Assembly (NCBI RefSeq): GCF_022763345.1
Contig: NZ_JALEGS010000093.1
Span: 1-64,000, forward strand
Direction of reading: 5' to 3'
Origin: Phaeodactylibacter sp.
GTDB taxonomy: Bacteria; Bacteroidota; Bacteroidia; Chitinophagales; Saprospiraceae
DNA length: 64,000 bases
Position numbers and translations under genes: made by a program
Notes under the pieces: generated by a model
Databases searched by the model: none
What the model was told of the DNA's origin: nothing
What the model saw: only the letters and a program-made list of their open reading frames with translations
Shown: positions 45,657-52,985 of the stretch, one piece after another
Layout of the letters: each line of letters begins with the position of its first letter
Numbering within the stretch: the first letter of the stretch is position 1

Positions 45657-46241
45657 CTATACCTTGGTATTAGTTAAGGACTTTCTTATTCTGCTGAGTG
45701 ATTCAGGGGCGATACCCAGGTACTCCGCAATTAGGTATTGCGGTACGCGCTGACTTAGATAAGGCCTTTTATTGATGAGTTTTAAGTAACGTTCGGTAGC
45801 ATCATCCATTAACAGGGATTTGCTCTTTTCATGCCACTGCAAGTAGATCTGTTCGGCCATCATCCTGCCCAACCTGTCGAATGGCTGATGGGGCAGGTCA
45901 TACAAAGCGTTCATGCGCTCATAGCTTAAGGTATAAATTACACAATCTTCCAGGCATTCAATGTATTTGTCAGTGGTAGACTGGTAGATGAAGCTGGTAT
46001 AGTCTGTTATAAATTCGTAGTCCAACGAGAACTCGTCGATGTACCTTTTTCCATCTTTGAGATAGTAGCACATCATATTCCCGTTGAGTATGAAGACTAA
46101 ATCTCTGCATATCTGACCTTCCTGAAGCAGAAAGTCGCCTTTTTTCAATTTTTTTTCACTGAAAGCATTTGCAAACTGAATAATGGCCTCTTCCGGAAAC
46201 CGAGAGAACATTTTCAAAAATATTTCTTGTATCGCGTTCAT
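45657..46241 (-). CDS. Crp/Fnr-family regulator, paralogue 1
   Basis: This 194-residue protein has a cyclic-nucleotide-binding-like beta roll (KKGDFLLQEGQICRDLVFIL ... GKRYIDEFSLDYEF) and a short C-terminal helix-turn-helix (SQRVPQYLIAEYLGIAPESL). The arginine and serine that bind cAMP in E. coli Crp are not evident, as in many Bacteroidota members of this family, so the signal is unknown. It is about 60-70 percent identical by eye to the protein at 47462-48046. It lies upstream of two barrel genes and the nitroreductase gene. Confidence 0.88.
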   Translation of the reverse strand: MNAIQEIFLKMFSRFPEEAIIQFANAFSEKKLKKGDFLLQEGQICRDLVFILNGNMMCYYLKDGKRYIDEFSLDYEFITDYTSFIYQSTTDKYIECLEDCVIYTLSYERMNALYDLPHQPFDRLGRMMAEQIYLQWHEKSKSLLMDDATERYLKLINKRPYLSQRVPQYLIAEYLGIAPESLSRIRKSLTNTKV

Positions 46242-46481
46242 GTGTTATTTGGTGGGTAAAATGTAGTGCCTCTGCATTACGCAGCGCAGCAGATTATTAT
46301 TTGCGGCACTATGTTGTTAGGCCATGTGAGAATCTGATGTCAAATTCCAATCAAAATTAAATCAAACATGGTCTGAGGCCCTTATCCGAGAGGATCAATT
46401 TAGAACGGGTTGCAGATGCAGTTTCCGCTATCCATAATCGTTCTTCCCCTGTTCCTTGAAGCGCTTTTCTATGGTTTGTAT

Positions 46482-46510
46482 TTAAGAGATGCTAACGTAG
46501 CATCTCTTAA
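46482..46510. repeat. GAGATGCTA hairpin, copy 1
   Basis: TTAAGAGATGCTA and its exact complement form a perfect 13-bp inverted repeat with a three-base loop (46482-46494 with 46498-46510). It lies in the 570-base gap at 46242-46811. The same palindrome occurs at 52516-52538 and a decayed version near 56231-56250; all three follow a GGTTTG. Confidence 0.8.
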
Positions 46511-46696
46511 CTTCTCCATATCTATCAAGCACTATCACTGCTATGCTCTTTAATGAACGCTTTAAAGATACAACAGTCATTTTAAATTCTGGAAATCACG
46601 AGTCATTTCAATTGGTAAAATCGTAGGCAAATACCCAACATTACGAGTAAACCAAATTGCACATTAGTCTTTTACGCTTCAGGCCCTTACTGTTTG

Positions 46697-46749
46697 GAAA
46701 AAAAGCGGCTTCTGTTCCGTTCTGAAGAGCAGAATGGAACAGAAGCCGC
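46697..46749 (-). terminator. Strong intrinsic terminator after the second barrel gene
   Basis: On the minus strand a 20-bp stem with one mismatch (46705-46724 with 46730-46749) and a 5-base loop is followed by seven T residues (complement of 46698-46704). It lies 62 bases after the stop codon of the gene at 46812-47387. Confidence 0.9.
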
Positions 46750-46750
46750 G

Positions 46751-46793
46751 CCTCTTTCTATGCCCCTGCGTTTAGCGGTTCAATAGAAAGAGG
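46751..46793. repeat. Second stem-loop next to the terminator
   Basis: CCTCTTTCTAT and ATAGAAAGAGG (46751-46761 with 46783-46793) form a perfect 11-bp stem with a 21-base loop. On the minus strand this hairpin comes right after the barrel gene and one base before the terminator hairpin, giving the message a two-hairpin 3' end. Confidence 0.7.
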
Positions 46794-46811
46794 AGCAGGC
46801 CAATCTACAGA

Positions 46812-47387
46812 CTATCTTAAAGGATAGGCATAGCCCAAGTGTGCAGTCACCAACCAGCTCCAACCTGGATTAGATATTTTGTCGTTGCCTACCACGAACT
46901 CTTGTTCATTTGCCGCATCTAGCCACAAGGCGGCCCAAGGCGTGATATAAAAACCTTTCCAGATATTCAATTTATACCCACCGCGGATACCAATGTTAAC
47001 TTCATTGATCACCTCTTCTCCACCTGTCTCCCTATGTGTCAGTAACAATCGGGTACTGTTGATGTCCACTCCGACGAAAGCCCCCTTGTTTAAGTCCTTC
47101 TTGTTAAGTAAGTAATCGACCTTGATTCCGTCTATTCGGATAACCAAATCAAACGCTGTGGTGCCGTACAGAAAATCCTCGAAAGTCTCTGGGTAATCTA
47201 CTCTTACGGTTGTCAGATCGAATCGGGTACGCCATTTCCAGTTCTCATAGCCCAGGTGGATCGAATACCCTTGATTAATGTAGGCCAGAGGATCCGCTTC
47301 AAAGTATAGCAAACCTTTGTATTGCTCCTGAGAAAAGACGGAAAGAGAGGCTGCGAAAAAGACTAAAAACAGAATTGATTTTTTCAT
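46812..47387 (-). CDS. Small outer-membrane beta-barrel protein, second regulator-linked copy
   Basis: This 191-residue protein has a signal peptide ending SVFSQ and barrel-like strands (YSIHLGYENWKWRTRFDLTT, VNIGIRGGYKLNIWKGFYIT, WLVTAHLGYAYPLR). It lies 74 bases downstream of the Crp-like gene at 47462-48046, the same order as barrel and regulator at 44762-46241. The protein itself is clearly diverged from the barrel at 44762, but its upstream region is similar. A TAGGTTTG -7 match lies on the minus strand at about 47432-47439, so it may have its own promoter. Function is unknown. Confidence 0.8.
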   Translation of the reverse strand: MKKSILFLVFFAASLSVFSQEQYKGLLYFEADPLAYINQGYSIHLGYENWKWRTRFDLTTVRVDYPETFEDFLYGTTAFDLVIRIDGIKVDYLLNKKDLNKGAFVGVDINSTRLLLTHRETGGEEVINEVNIGIRGGYKLNIWKGFYITPWAALWLDAANEQEFVVGNDKISNPGWSWLVTAHLGYAYPLR

Positions 47388-47415
47388 TGTAGCATGTGTT
47401 TTTTGTTCGCTACAA
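47387..47415 (-). promoter_or_regulatory. Dyad overlapping the barrel gene start, copy B
   Basis: TTGTAGC and GCTACAA (47387-47393 and 47409-47415) are separated by 15 bases, and the inner arm shares a base with the ATG. Compared with copy A at 45412-45440 the outermost pair changes from T-A to C-G with pairing kept. Confidence 0.6.
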
Positions 47416-47440
47416 AGAAAAAACAGTCCCCAAACCTATG

Positions 47441-47452
47441 CATTGATCAATG
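47441..47452. promoter_or_regulatory. Perfect palindrome CATTGATCAATG upstream of the barrel gene
   Basis: This 12-base perfect palindrome contains TTGAT and ATCAA, the half-sites of Fnr-type regulators, though with no spacer. Only the left half (CATTGAT) is kept at the matching place before the other barrel gene (about 45466-45472). It is a candidate binding site for the neighbouring Crp-like proteins. Confidence 0.35.
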
Positions 47453-47461
47453 GTAAGAAAG

Positions 47462-48046
47462 CTAGGTTTTGAGATTATTCAAATTCTTTTTGAGCCTGCT
47501 GAGTGATTCAGGAGTAATACCTAAGTACTCAGCAATCAGAAACTGGGGGACTCGTTGGGGTAAGTAAGACCTGTTCTCAATGAGTTTTAAATAGCGTTCA
47601 GAGGCACTATCCATCAAAAGGGATTTGCTTCTTTGATTCCACTCCAGGAACAACTGTTCAGCCATTAATCTGCCTAACTTTTCAAATTGCTGCTGTGGCT
47701 GTTCGTAAAAAGCATATAGCTTTTCACGGGTAAGGCCATAAACGGTGCAATCTTCAATACATTCAATGTATTTGTCCGTTTGAGTTTGGTTGATAAGGCT
47801 CGTATAGTCGGTCATGAATTCGCAATCCAATGAAAACTCGTCTATGTATCTCTTGCCATTCTTGAGATAATAGCACATCATATTCCCCTTGAGAATGAAA
47901 ACTAATTCTTGACATATCTGGCCTTCCTGAAGTAAGTATGCTCCTTTTTTTAGTTTTCTTTCGACAAAAGCATCAGAAAACTGAATGATGGCCTCCTCTG
48001 GAAAAAGAGGGAACATTTTCAAAAATATTTCTCGTGTCGCGTTCAT
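47462..48046 (-). CDS. Crp/Fnr-family regulator, paralogue 2
   Basis: This 194-residue protein has the same length and plan as the one at 45657-46241: MNATREIFLKMFPLFPEEAI at the start, a beta-roll domain with KKGAYLLQEGQICQELVFIL, and the helix-turn-helix QRVPQFLIAEYLGITPESL at the end. The high similarity and matching downstream barrel gene indicate a local duplication of regulator plus target. The recognition helix (PESLSRLKKNL against PESLSRIRKSL) is nearly the same in both, so they may bind similar sites. Confidence 0.88.
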   Translation of the reverse strand: MNATREIFLKMFPLFPEEAIIQFSDAFVERKLKKGAYLLQEGQICQELVFILKGNMMCYYLKNGKRYIDEFSLDCEFMTDYTSLINQTQTDKYIECIEDCTVYGLTREKLYAFYEQPQQQFEKLGRLMAEQLFLEWNQRSKSLLMDSASERYLKLIENRSYLPQRVPQFLIAEYLGITPESLSRLKKNLNNLKT

Positions 48047-48122
48047 TTCAAATCATTGCTAAATAGTATTGTACAGCCTTGTTGCTCTGGTCAATCTGTC
48101 CGCAGGTAAGCCTGACGGCAAC

Positions 48123-48152
48123 AAGCCCTCTCCGCATAGCAGAAGGGCTTTT
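48123..48152. terminator. Hairpin downstream of the 1060-residue protein gene
   Basis: AAGCCCTCT and AGAAGGGCTT pair around a CCGCATAGC loop, with one bulge. T residues follow on the plus strand and fewer on the minus strand. It lies six bases after the minus-strand stop codon at 48158 and probably ends that operon. Confidence 0.55.
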
Positions 48153-48157
48153 AAAGA

Positions 48158-51100
48158 TTACCGAACAAACAACGTCTTCAACGGCACATCCACGCCAAAG
48201 TTCAGGAAAAACCGGGTCGACTGCAGCGTAATCTGCTCGCCCTGCACTTCCCGGAACTGTGGTCCGTACTGTCCCCCTGCGCCAACATAAAAAGGTGAGT
48301 TTTTGATATTGTAGTGCAACTGCAATCCGGGCCGGAAGACATTTTTGAATGTCAGGTCGGTTTCCCCAAACTGTGTGTCCCCGGGCACATAGGTGAAAAA
48401 GCTGCCCAGGTCGATAAGGCTGAGAAAAAGCGAAAGGGAATGGCCATCCAGCTGCTTGGTTTGCAGCGTAGATTCGTTAATCACAATTCGCCGTTTGCCG
48501 AGCCGGCGGCTGACAGAAAAGCCGATAGGCATGGTGGGCATGATGTTGGTAAACGTTTCTTCGGTATTCGTGCTGTTCTGCTCCCAGTTTTCCTGCCCCA
48601 CAGAAACGCCCAGGTAAGCGTTTAGGGCTACGGTGACTTTTTTCTTGCGCTTGAGGCGGGAACTGCCCGGTGGATCAGCAATGCCCTCCATAAGGCTTTG
48701 GACTTCGTTGGTAGACTGTGCATCTACCAAACCAGCGATAAAGTAGCCGTACTCAGTGAGGAAACTGAGAAACTGCGCCAGTTCCTCCTGCCCCGGTTCG
48801 TCTCCCTGGAAAACAGGTGCCAATCCGGTAAACAAGCCAAGGGTAGCGCCAATAGCCTGACGGTGGTCCCGCCGGTTGAGGTAATAAACCATGTCCAGCA
48901 GCTTTTGAGAGACCTCCGGCACCGGCTTAAGCCTGGGGTCGCTTTCCACCAGCGGCAACAACTGCCCGCTGTTGGATTGATCCACTAGCAGCGGCAGCTC
49001 CAAAATACGGTTCAGGGTGTTTACCACAAATGCGGCTTTGCGGTAAAACCGAAGGCTATCTTGTTCGACCGAAACAGAATCCGGAGGGGTGAGGTCGGGG
49101 AGGTCCGCTACAGTGAGTTGCACCAACTGCGCCAGCCCATCCGGGGCGATGTTCCGGATTTGCTTCACCTGCCGCATACGCTGATACAGCAGGCCCAGAA
49201 AGGCAGGGCGGAGATCCGGGTCATTCAGCGCACTATCCAGTACCGGGCGGGCGATCCACATTTGGGCAGGGTCCGAAGCGCGCAGGCAGTAAGTGAGCTG
49301 CGACATAGACTCTGTGAGGAAGAGCATCGGCTCGGCATTGCGCTGTAGCTTGTAGGGCGTTGGGGCATAAGTGGTATCCACCTCCTCAAGTTCTGCTTTT
49401 AATGCATGGAGTTCGTTTTTTAGCTTTTGCACTTTCACCACCAGCCCGGAGTAAGGATGAGTCGGCTTTTGCCCCAGCAAGTAGATACTGATTGGATGGG
49501 TAGGTGGAAGTTCGGCTTCCTCGCCTAAGACCCGTTCGTTGAGGTCGAAGAATCGCTGCTCAATGTCCTGCAGTTCCTCTTTCCATTCCCTGACCAGTTG
49601 CTGTTGTGTTAGGTTACGGGCCACCATCTCAATGCGGGTTGCGGGGCTGTTGATGTTGTAGGGGGCGTTCAGCATATTCGAAAGGACCTGGAAAGCCAGC
49701 CCCTGCTGATAGCTCAGGCTGTCCACTGCTGCCCAGTAAGTCCGTGTGTCGCGGACGGCGGCGAGGAGCTGCTTTCGCTTCAGCTCAAGGTCCTGATAGA
49801 CTTTTGCATCAAGTTCATCAGGCAAGACCTTGTATTTCCACTCTTCCAGCCGGCGGTGATAAAGCGTCAGGTCGGCTACCCAGTTGTCCAGGATGTCCGC
49901 CAGGGTTTGGTCTTCGTACCAGGTGCCGCCCAGCCTTCGGGCGATTTCCAGCCCGGCAGCAATGAGCATGCGCTCGGTAGGCTCTTCGGAAAAGTACTGA
50001 TCATAGCTGTCCACGCTACGAATTTGCATAAGATAGGCGCTGTCGAGCCGGCCCCGCAGCAGATAGGGCAGGAAGTTCAGGCGGTAGCCTTCTGCATCGT
50101 CGCTCATGAGCGTGGCCAGATTGTATTCCGGTTTGAAGAGATAAGCAAAACCAGGCGCAGACTTTTGCCGGTTGGTGGTGTCGGGGGCAGCCAGCCACCG
50201 TTGCTCAATGGCCTGCAGGCTGTCTTCCAGTGTGTTTTCTGCATCATTCAGCGATATGTAAATGCTGCTGAGCAGGTTGGTGATGGTTTGCGTCCGCTCG
50301 TGCAGGTCATCCAGAGTTGTCGCGCCACTTTGCACCGTATCTGCCAGAGTGAAGTTGAGCTTTTTACCGTTTTCCTGGTAGTTGGTGAGGATATTACGGT
50401 GCGTGGCCCCCATGATGTCGCTTAGGGGCATGTCATTTTGCGAAAGCCCGATGATCGTGTATACGGTCAGCAGGTTGTACATGATGGGGTCCGATTGCAG
50501 CGCCTCGAACCGGTCATCTTCCAGCAAGATAATGGGCAACCGTACGCTCAGCAATTGTAGATCTTCATAAAAGGCGGTCCGCACCCGTTCTAAAAAGGAC
50601 TGAGAATAGCTAAAACTGGTACTGCTGACCTCTTTGTAAACCGTAGGGAACAGCAGCCTGACCGGCGGTACTTCGTCTTCCAGAAACCGGTCCAGGAAAT
50701 TGATGGCGACCTCCTGTTGTGCGCGTTCCAGTACAAAATGGAAGACGCCTTCAAGCAGCATGCTGGTGTTGACCAAACCGTTGTCTATGTTTTGATTGCT
50801 TGTTTTGGCGGCGCTTTTTAGGGCTAAGCGGCTCTCTACAGGTGGGATGGTATAGCGTTGCAATGCTTTGGAAATCGAAAGAAAGTCGGCCATGTTTTGC
50901 CCTTCCGAACTTTTAAGCGCTCTTGCCATTTGTTCCCTCGGTGCTTGTTGCAGTCTTGTGCGTTGCGCCCTGTACCTGCTCATCGCCACACTGTCCGGCG
51001 CTTCAGCATAGCCTTTCAGTTGCCGAAGCGGTAGCCATTCAGAAAGGATCTGATTGCTTTGATAATGCTCAGCCGTTTCCAGCAGGTCTGCGGCTTTTTC

Positions 51101-51340
51101 GCCCTGTTCGAGCCCATCGGCATCGTATTGCTGGAGAATGGCCATGGCTTCGGCGAAAGCCATGCGCATGGAGTCCGTCTCCAGGCTGTCCGGCATTTGG
51201 GTGAGCATGCGTTTGGCCCTGACCAGCCTGGCAGCGTCTTCAATCAGGCTCTGCCCGGAAAGTACGACAGGAAAGAGCCCTCCCAACAGGAAAGTCGCAA
51301 GTAATCGGTAAGTGTTTGGCATCGTGTTTCGCTTGGTCAT
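48158..51340 (-). CDS. Large exported protein of unknown function, possible C-terminal barrel
   Basis: This 1060-residue protein begins with a signal peptide (LLATFLLGGLFPVVLSGQ, ending near residue 30). Residues 31-880 are mostly helical with many leucine, glutamate and glutamine residues and no recognised domain. Residues about 895-1060 look like an outer-membrane barrel: LKRKKKVTVALNAYLGVSVG, MPIGFSVSRRLGK, SPFYVGAGGQYGPQF and FFLNFGVDVPLKTLF have alternating hydrophobic and aromatic residues. A helical periplasmic domain followed by a barrel is unusual. The start at 51340 overlaps the stop of the lipoprotein gene by ATGA, supporting it. It is the last gene of a three-gene operon. I do not recognise the family. 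Confidence 0.75.
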   Translation of the reverse strand: MTKRNTMPNTYRLLATFLLGGLFPVVLSGQSLIEDAARLVRAKRMLTQMPDSLETDSMRMAFAEAMAILQQYDADGLEQGEKAADLLETAEHYQSNQILSEWLPLRQLKGYAEAPDSVAMSRYRAQRTRLQQAPREQMARALKSSEGQNMADFLSISKALQRYTIPPVESRLALKSAAKTSNQNIDNGLVNTSMLLEGVFHFVLERAQQEVAINFLDRFLEDEVPPVRLLFPTVYKEVSSTSFSYSQSFLERVRTAFYEDLQLLSVRLPIILLEDDRFEALQSDPIMYNLLTVYTIIGLSQNDMPLSDIMGATHRNILTNYQENGKKLNFTLADTVQSGATTLDDLHERTQTITNLLSSIYISLNDAENTLEDSLQAIEQRWLAAPDTTNRQKSAPGFAYLFKPEYNLATLMSDDAEGYRLNFLPYLLRGRLDSAYLMQIRSVDSYDQYFSEEPTERMLIAAGLEIARRLGGTWYEDQTLADILDNWVADLTLYHRRLEEWKYKVLPDELDAKVYQDLELKRKQLLAAVRDTRTYWAAVDSLSYQQGLAFQVLSNMLNAPYNINSPATRIEMVARNLTQQQLVREWKEELQDIEQRFFDLNERVLGEEAELPPTHPISIYLLGQKPTHPYSGLVVKVQKLKNELHALKAELEEVDTTYAPTPYKLQRNAEPMLFLTESMSQLTYCLRASDPAQMWIARPVLDSALNDPDLRPAFLGLLYQRMRQVKQIRNIAPDGLAQLVQLTVADLPDLTPPDSVSVEQDSLRFYRKAAFVVNTLNRILELPLLVDQSNSGQLLPLVESDPRLKPVPEVSQKLLDMVYYLNRRDHRQAIGATLGLFTGLAPVFQGDEPGQEELAQFLSFLTEYGYFIAGLVDAQSTNEVQSLMEGIADPPGSSRLKRKKKVTVALNAYLGVSVGQENWEQNSTNTEETFTNIMPTMPIGFSVSRRLGKRRIVINESTLQTKQLDGHSLSLFLSLIDLGSFFTYVPGDTQFGETDLTFKNVFRPGLQLHYNIKNSPFYVGAGGQYGPQFREVQGEQITLQSTRFFLNFGVDVPLKTLFVR

Positions 51341-51822
51341 TGGATAATAGGGGTTGAATCTTGTCTGACTCGGGCATAATCGCAGAACAACAGGAGCGCC
51401 TCTTGTAAATCTGCTTGTGTTTGGCCTCCTGCAACGAGCACGTTGATGTACTCAAGTGTGCTCACCTGAGTCTCATCAGCAACGGTATTGCCGTAAAGGA
51501 TGCTATGGCGCAGGCTGTCGGTGAGCAGCCGGACTTCAGTGCGCAGCATTAGGAAAGTAGAATCTTCCAGCATCGCCTGCCCATTAGCCATCAGGCTGTC
51601 TTCCCGTACCCGGCAGTTGACTTTGAGGTCATTGAGCTTTTCCAGCACCTGAGCCTCCCATCCATCTACCTGAGACCGAAGGCTGTCCAACCGGGCCAGG
51701 CTATCCCTCTGCAGGCTGTCTACAGTGGCTCCGGGGAAGGGGTCTTGTTCCGGACCACCTCCGCAGTTGGCTATCCAGAAACCTAAACAAATGATGCTAA
51801 TTTTAGTCAGGAATCGTCTCAT
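51337..51822 (-). CDS. Small lipoprotein of unknown function
   Basis: This 161-residue protein has a lipoprotein-type signal (KISIICLGFWIANC) with Cys20 followed by GGG and acidic residues, which often favours outer-membrane or surface location. The rest is helical with repeated DSL motifs (DSLQRDSLARLDSLRSQVDG), probably a coiled coil. It overlaps both neighbours by ATGA (51819-51822 and 51337-51340), so all three genes are translationally coupled. It is the middle member of the operon and could link the cytoplasmic and outer-membrane members. Not recognised as a known family. Confidence 0.7.
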   Translation of the reverse strand: MRRFLTKISIICLGFWIANCGGGPEQDPFPGATVDSLQRDSLARLDSLRSQVDGWEAQVLEKLNDLKVNCRVREDSLMANGQAMLEDSTFLMLRTEVRLLTDSLRHSILYGNTVADETQVSTLEYINVLVAGGQTQADLQEALLLFCDYARVRQDSTPIIQ

Positions 51823-52493
51823 GCTTTTTCTTCTTCAGTAACAGGAATCTGGCTTTCCACGTAGTCGTTCAGCATTTGGTAGGAGGCCTTGAACTTGGGG
51901 ACATCCGTAGCGGCTTTGATCAAGCCAATCATGAGTTCCATGGTTTTGATCGCATTTTCGTCTGCCTGCACCGTGTTTTCCCGCAAATGCTTTCGGTACA
52001 CAGCCAGGAAAGCAGTGAATGCAGCCTCCTGCTCCAGGAATTCCGGATCGGCGGTAGGGTCCTGATCAGCAGCGATGAGGGCGTTTTTGGTTTCCCGAAG
52101 TGCCCGTCGGATTTTGAGGAGCTCGTCGAGCATTTTCTGGTTCCACTGAGAGGGGGCGGCTTGTGCGGCTCTTTCCTGTAGGGGGATCAGGATCATATCC
52201 CGGATCAACTGCTGCAGGTTGCTGAAATGGTCCAGAAAGGAATTTGGCGTTTCCTCAGGAGCCAGTTTTAAAGCCACTATAGCCTTCAAGAGCTGGTGTT
52301 CGTCGTAGGAGAGTTCGTCTGCCCAGAGCAAGGCGCTGTGCAGATCGACCTCCAGATCTTCGATTTGTTGTTTGGCGTCCGCGGCAGCCTGATCATCGAT
52401 GAGTTGATTGTTTTGGAAGGTCTTCAGGCGGGCCAGGCAGGATAGCTGTACGTCCCGGAGTTGGTGGATGAGTGTTTCTTTTTGAGACGGCAT
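51819..52493 (-). CDS. Helical cytoplasmic protein of unknown function
   Basis: This 224-residue protein starts at the ATG at 52491-52493; an upstream frame to 52529 exists but would run into the hairpin repeat at 52516-52538. It has no signal peptide and is predicted to be all-helical and acidic (KETLIHQLRDVQLSCLARLK, LLKIRRALRETKNALIAAD, TMELMIGLIKAATDVPKFKA). No motif is recognised. It is the first gene of the operon with the lipoprotein and the 1060-residue protein, joined to the next by an ATGA overlap. The tight coupling of a cytoplasmic, a lipid-anchored and a barrel-bearing protein implies a joint role. Confidence 0.7.
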   Translation of the reverse strand: MPSQKETLIHQLRDVQLSCLARLKTFQNNQLIDDQAAADAKQQIEDLEVDLHSALLWADELSYDEHQLLKAIVALKLAPEETPNSFLDHFSNLQQLIRDMILIPLQERAAQAAPSQWNQKMLDELLKIRRALRETKNALIAADQDPTADPEFLEQEAAFTAFLAVYRKHLRENTVQADENAIKTMELMIGLIKAATDVPKFKASYQMLNDYVESQIPVTEEEKA

Positions 52494-52515
52494 GGGGTTA
52501 GGTTTGATGATTGTA

Positions 52516-52538
52516 AGAGATGCTAACATAGCATCTCT
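52516..52538. repeat. GAGATGCTA hairpin, copy 2
   Basis: AGAGATGCTA and its complement form a perfect 10-bp inverted repeat with loop ACA. It lies 23 bases upstream of the first gene of the unknown operon, in its leader. Compare 46482-46510. Confidence 0.8.
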
Positions 52539-52581
52539 AAGTCCATTACCAATACCGAAAAATAGTCATTTTTCTGAAATT

Positions 52582-52980
52582 CTAATCGTTTAGTCGCCGT
52601 GCCATGAACCAGACCTCTTCCTCGTCACCGGGGTGGCCGTTATAATTGACGGTGATTTCCTCTCCCGCTTTTAGGTCGCGGAGCGCCATGAAGTGCAGGG
52701 CCTTACCCTCAAAATCGGGCAGGTAGAAGGCGTTGGGGCGGTAGCTGTGGTTGTACAAAGAGCCGTAGCCCAAGGCAATGGCGCAGGCCTCTTCCTGTTG
52801 CCCCCAGATGAAGTAGTAGTCGTACAGCCCGGTTTGGTCCAGGTATTTAAGATGCTCCTTTGGCATAACAATGACCGGGCAGATTTCCAGCAAAGCGCCT
52901 TCGGGTATGTCGGCTGCGGTGAAAACGCCCCGTCCGCCCAGATCGCTGTTGGCAAAGTATAAGGATGGAATTCTTTGCAT
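52582..52980 (-). CDS. Small SET-domain protein
   Basis: This 132-residue protein consists of a SET domain only. DLGGRGVFTAADIPEGALLE is the N-terminal part, SLYNHSYRPNAFY carries the NHS motif of the cofactor- and substrate-binding knot, and GEEITVNYN the catalytic tyrosine region. SET domains transfer methyl groups from S-adenosylmethionine to lysines in proteins. The start is set at 52980, five bases after the upstream membrane protein gene; earlier codons in the frame overlap that gene and are not part of the fold. Bacterial stand-alone SET proteins are known but their targets are mostly not. Confidence 0.85.
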   Translation of the reverse strand: MQRIPSLYFANSDLGGRGVFTAADIPEGALLEICPVIVMPKEHLKYLDQTGLYDYYFIWGQQEEACAIALGYGSLYNHSYRPNAFYLPDFEGKALHFMALRDLKAGEEITVNYNGHPGDEEEVWFMARRLND

Positions 52981-52985
52981 GAACT

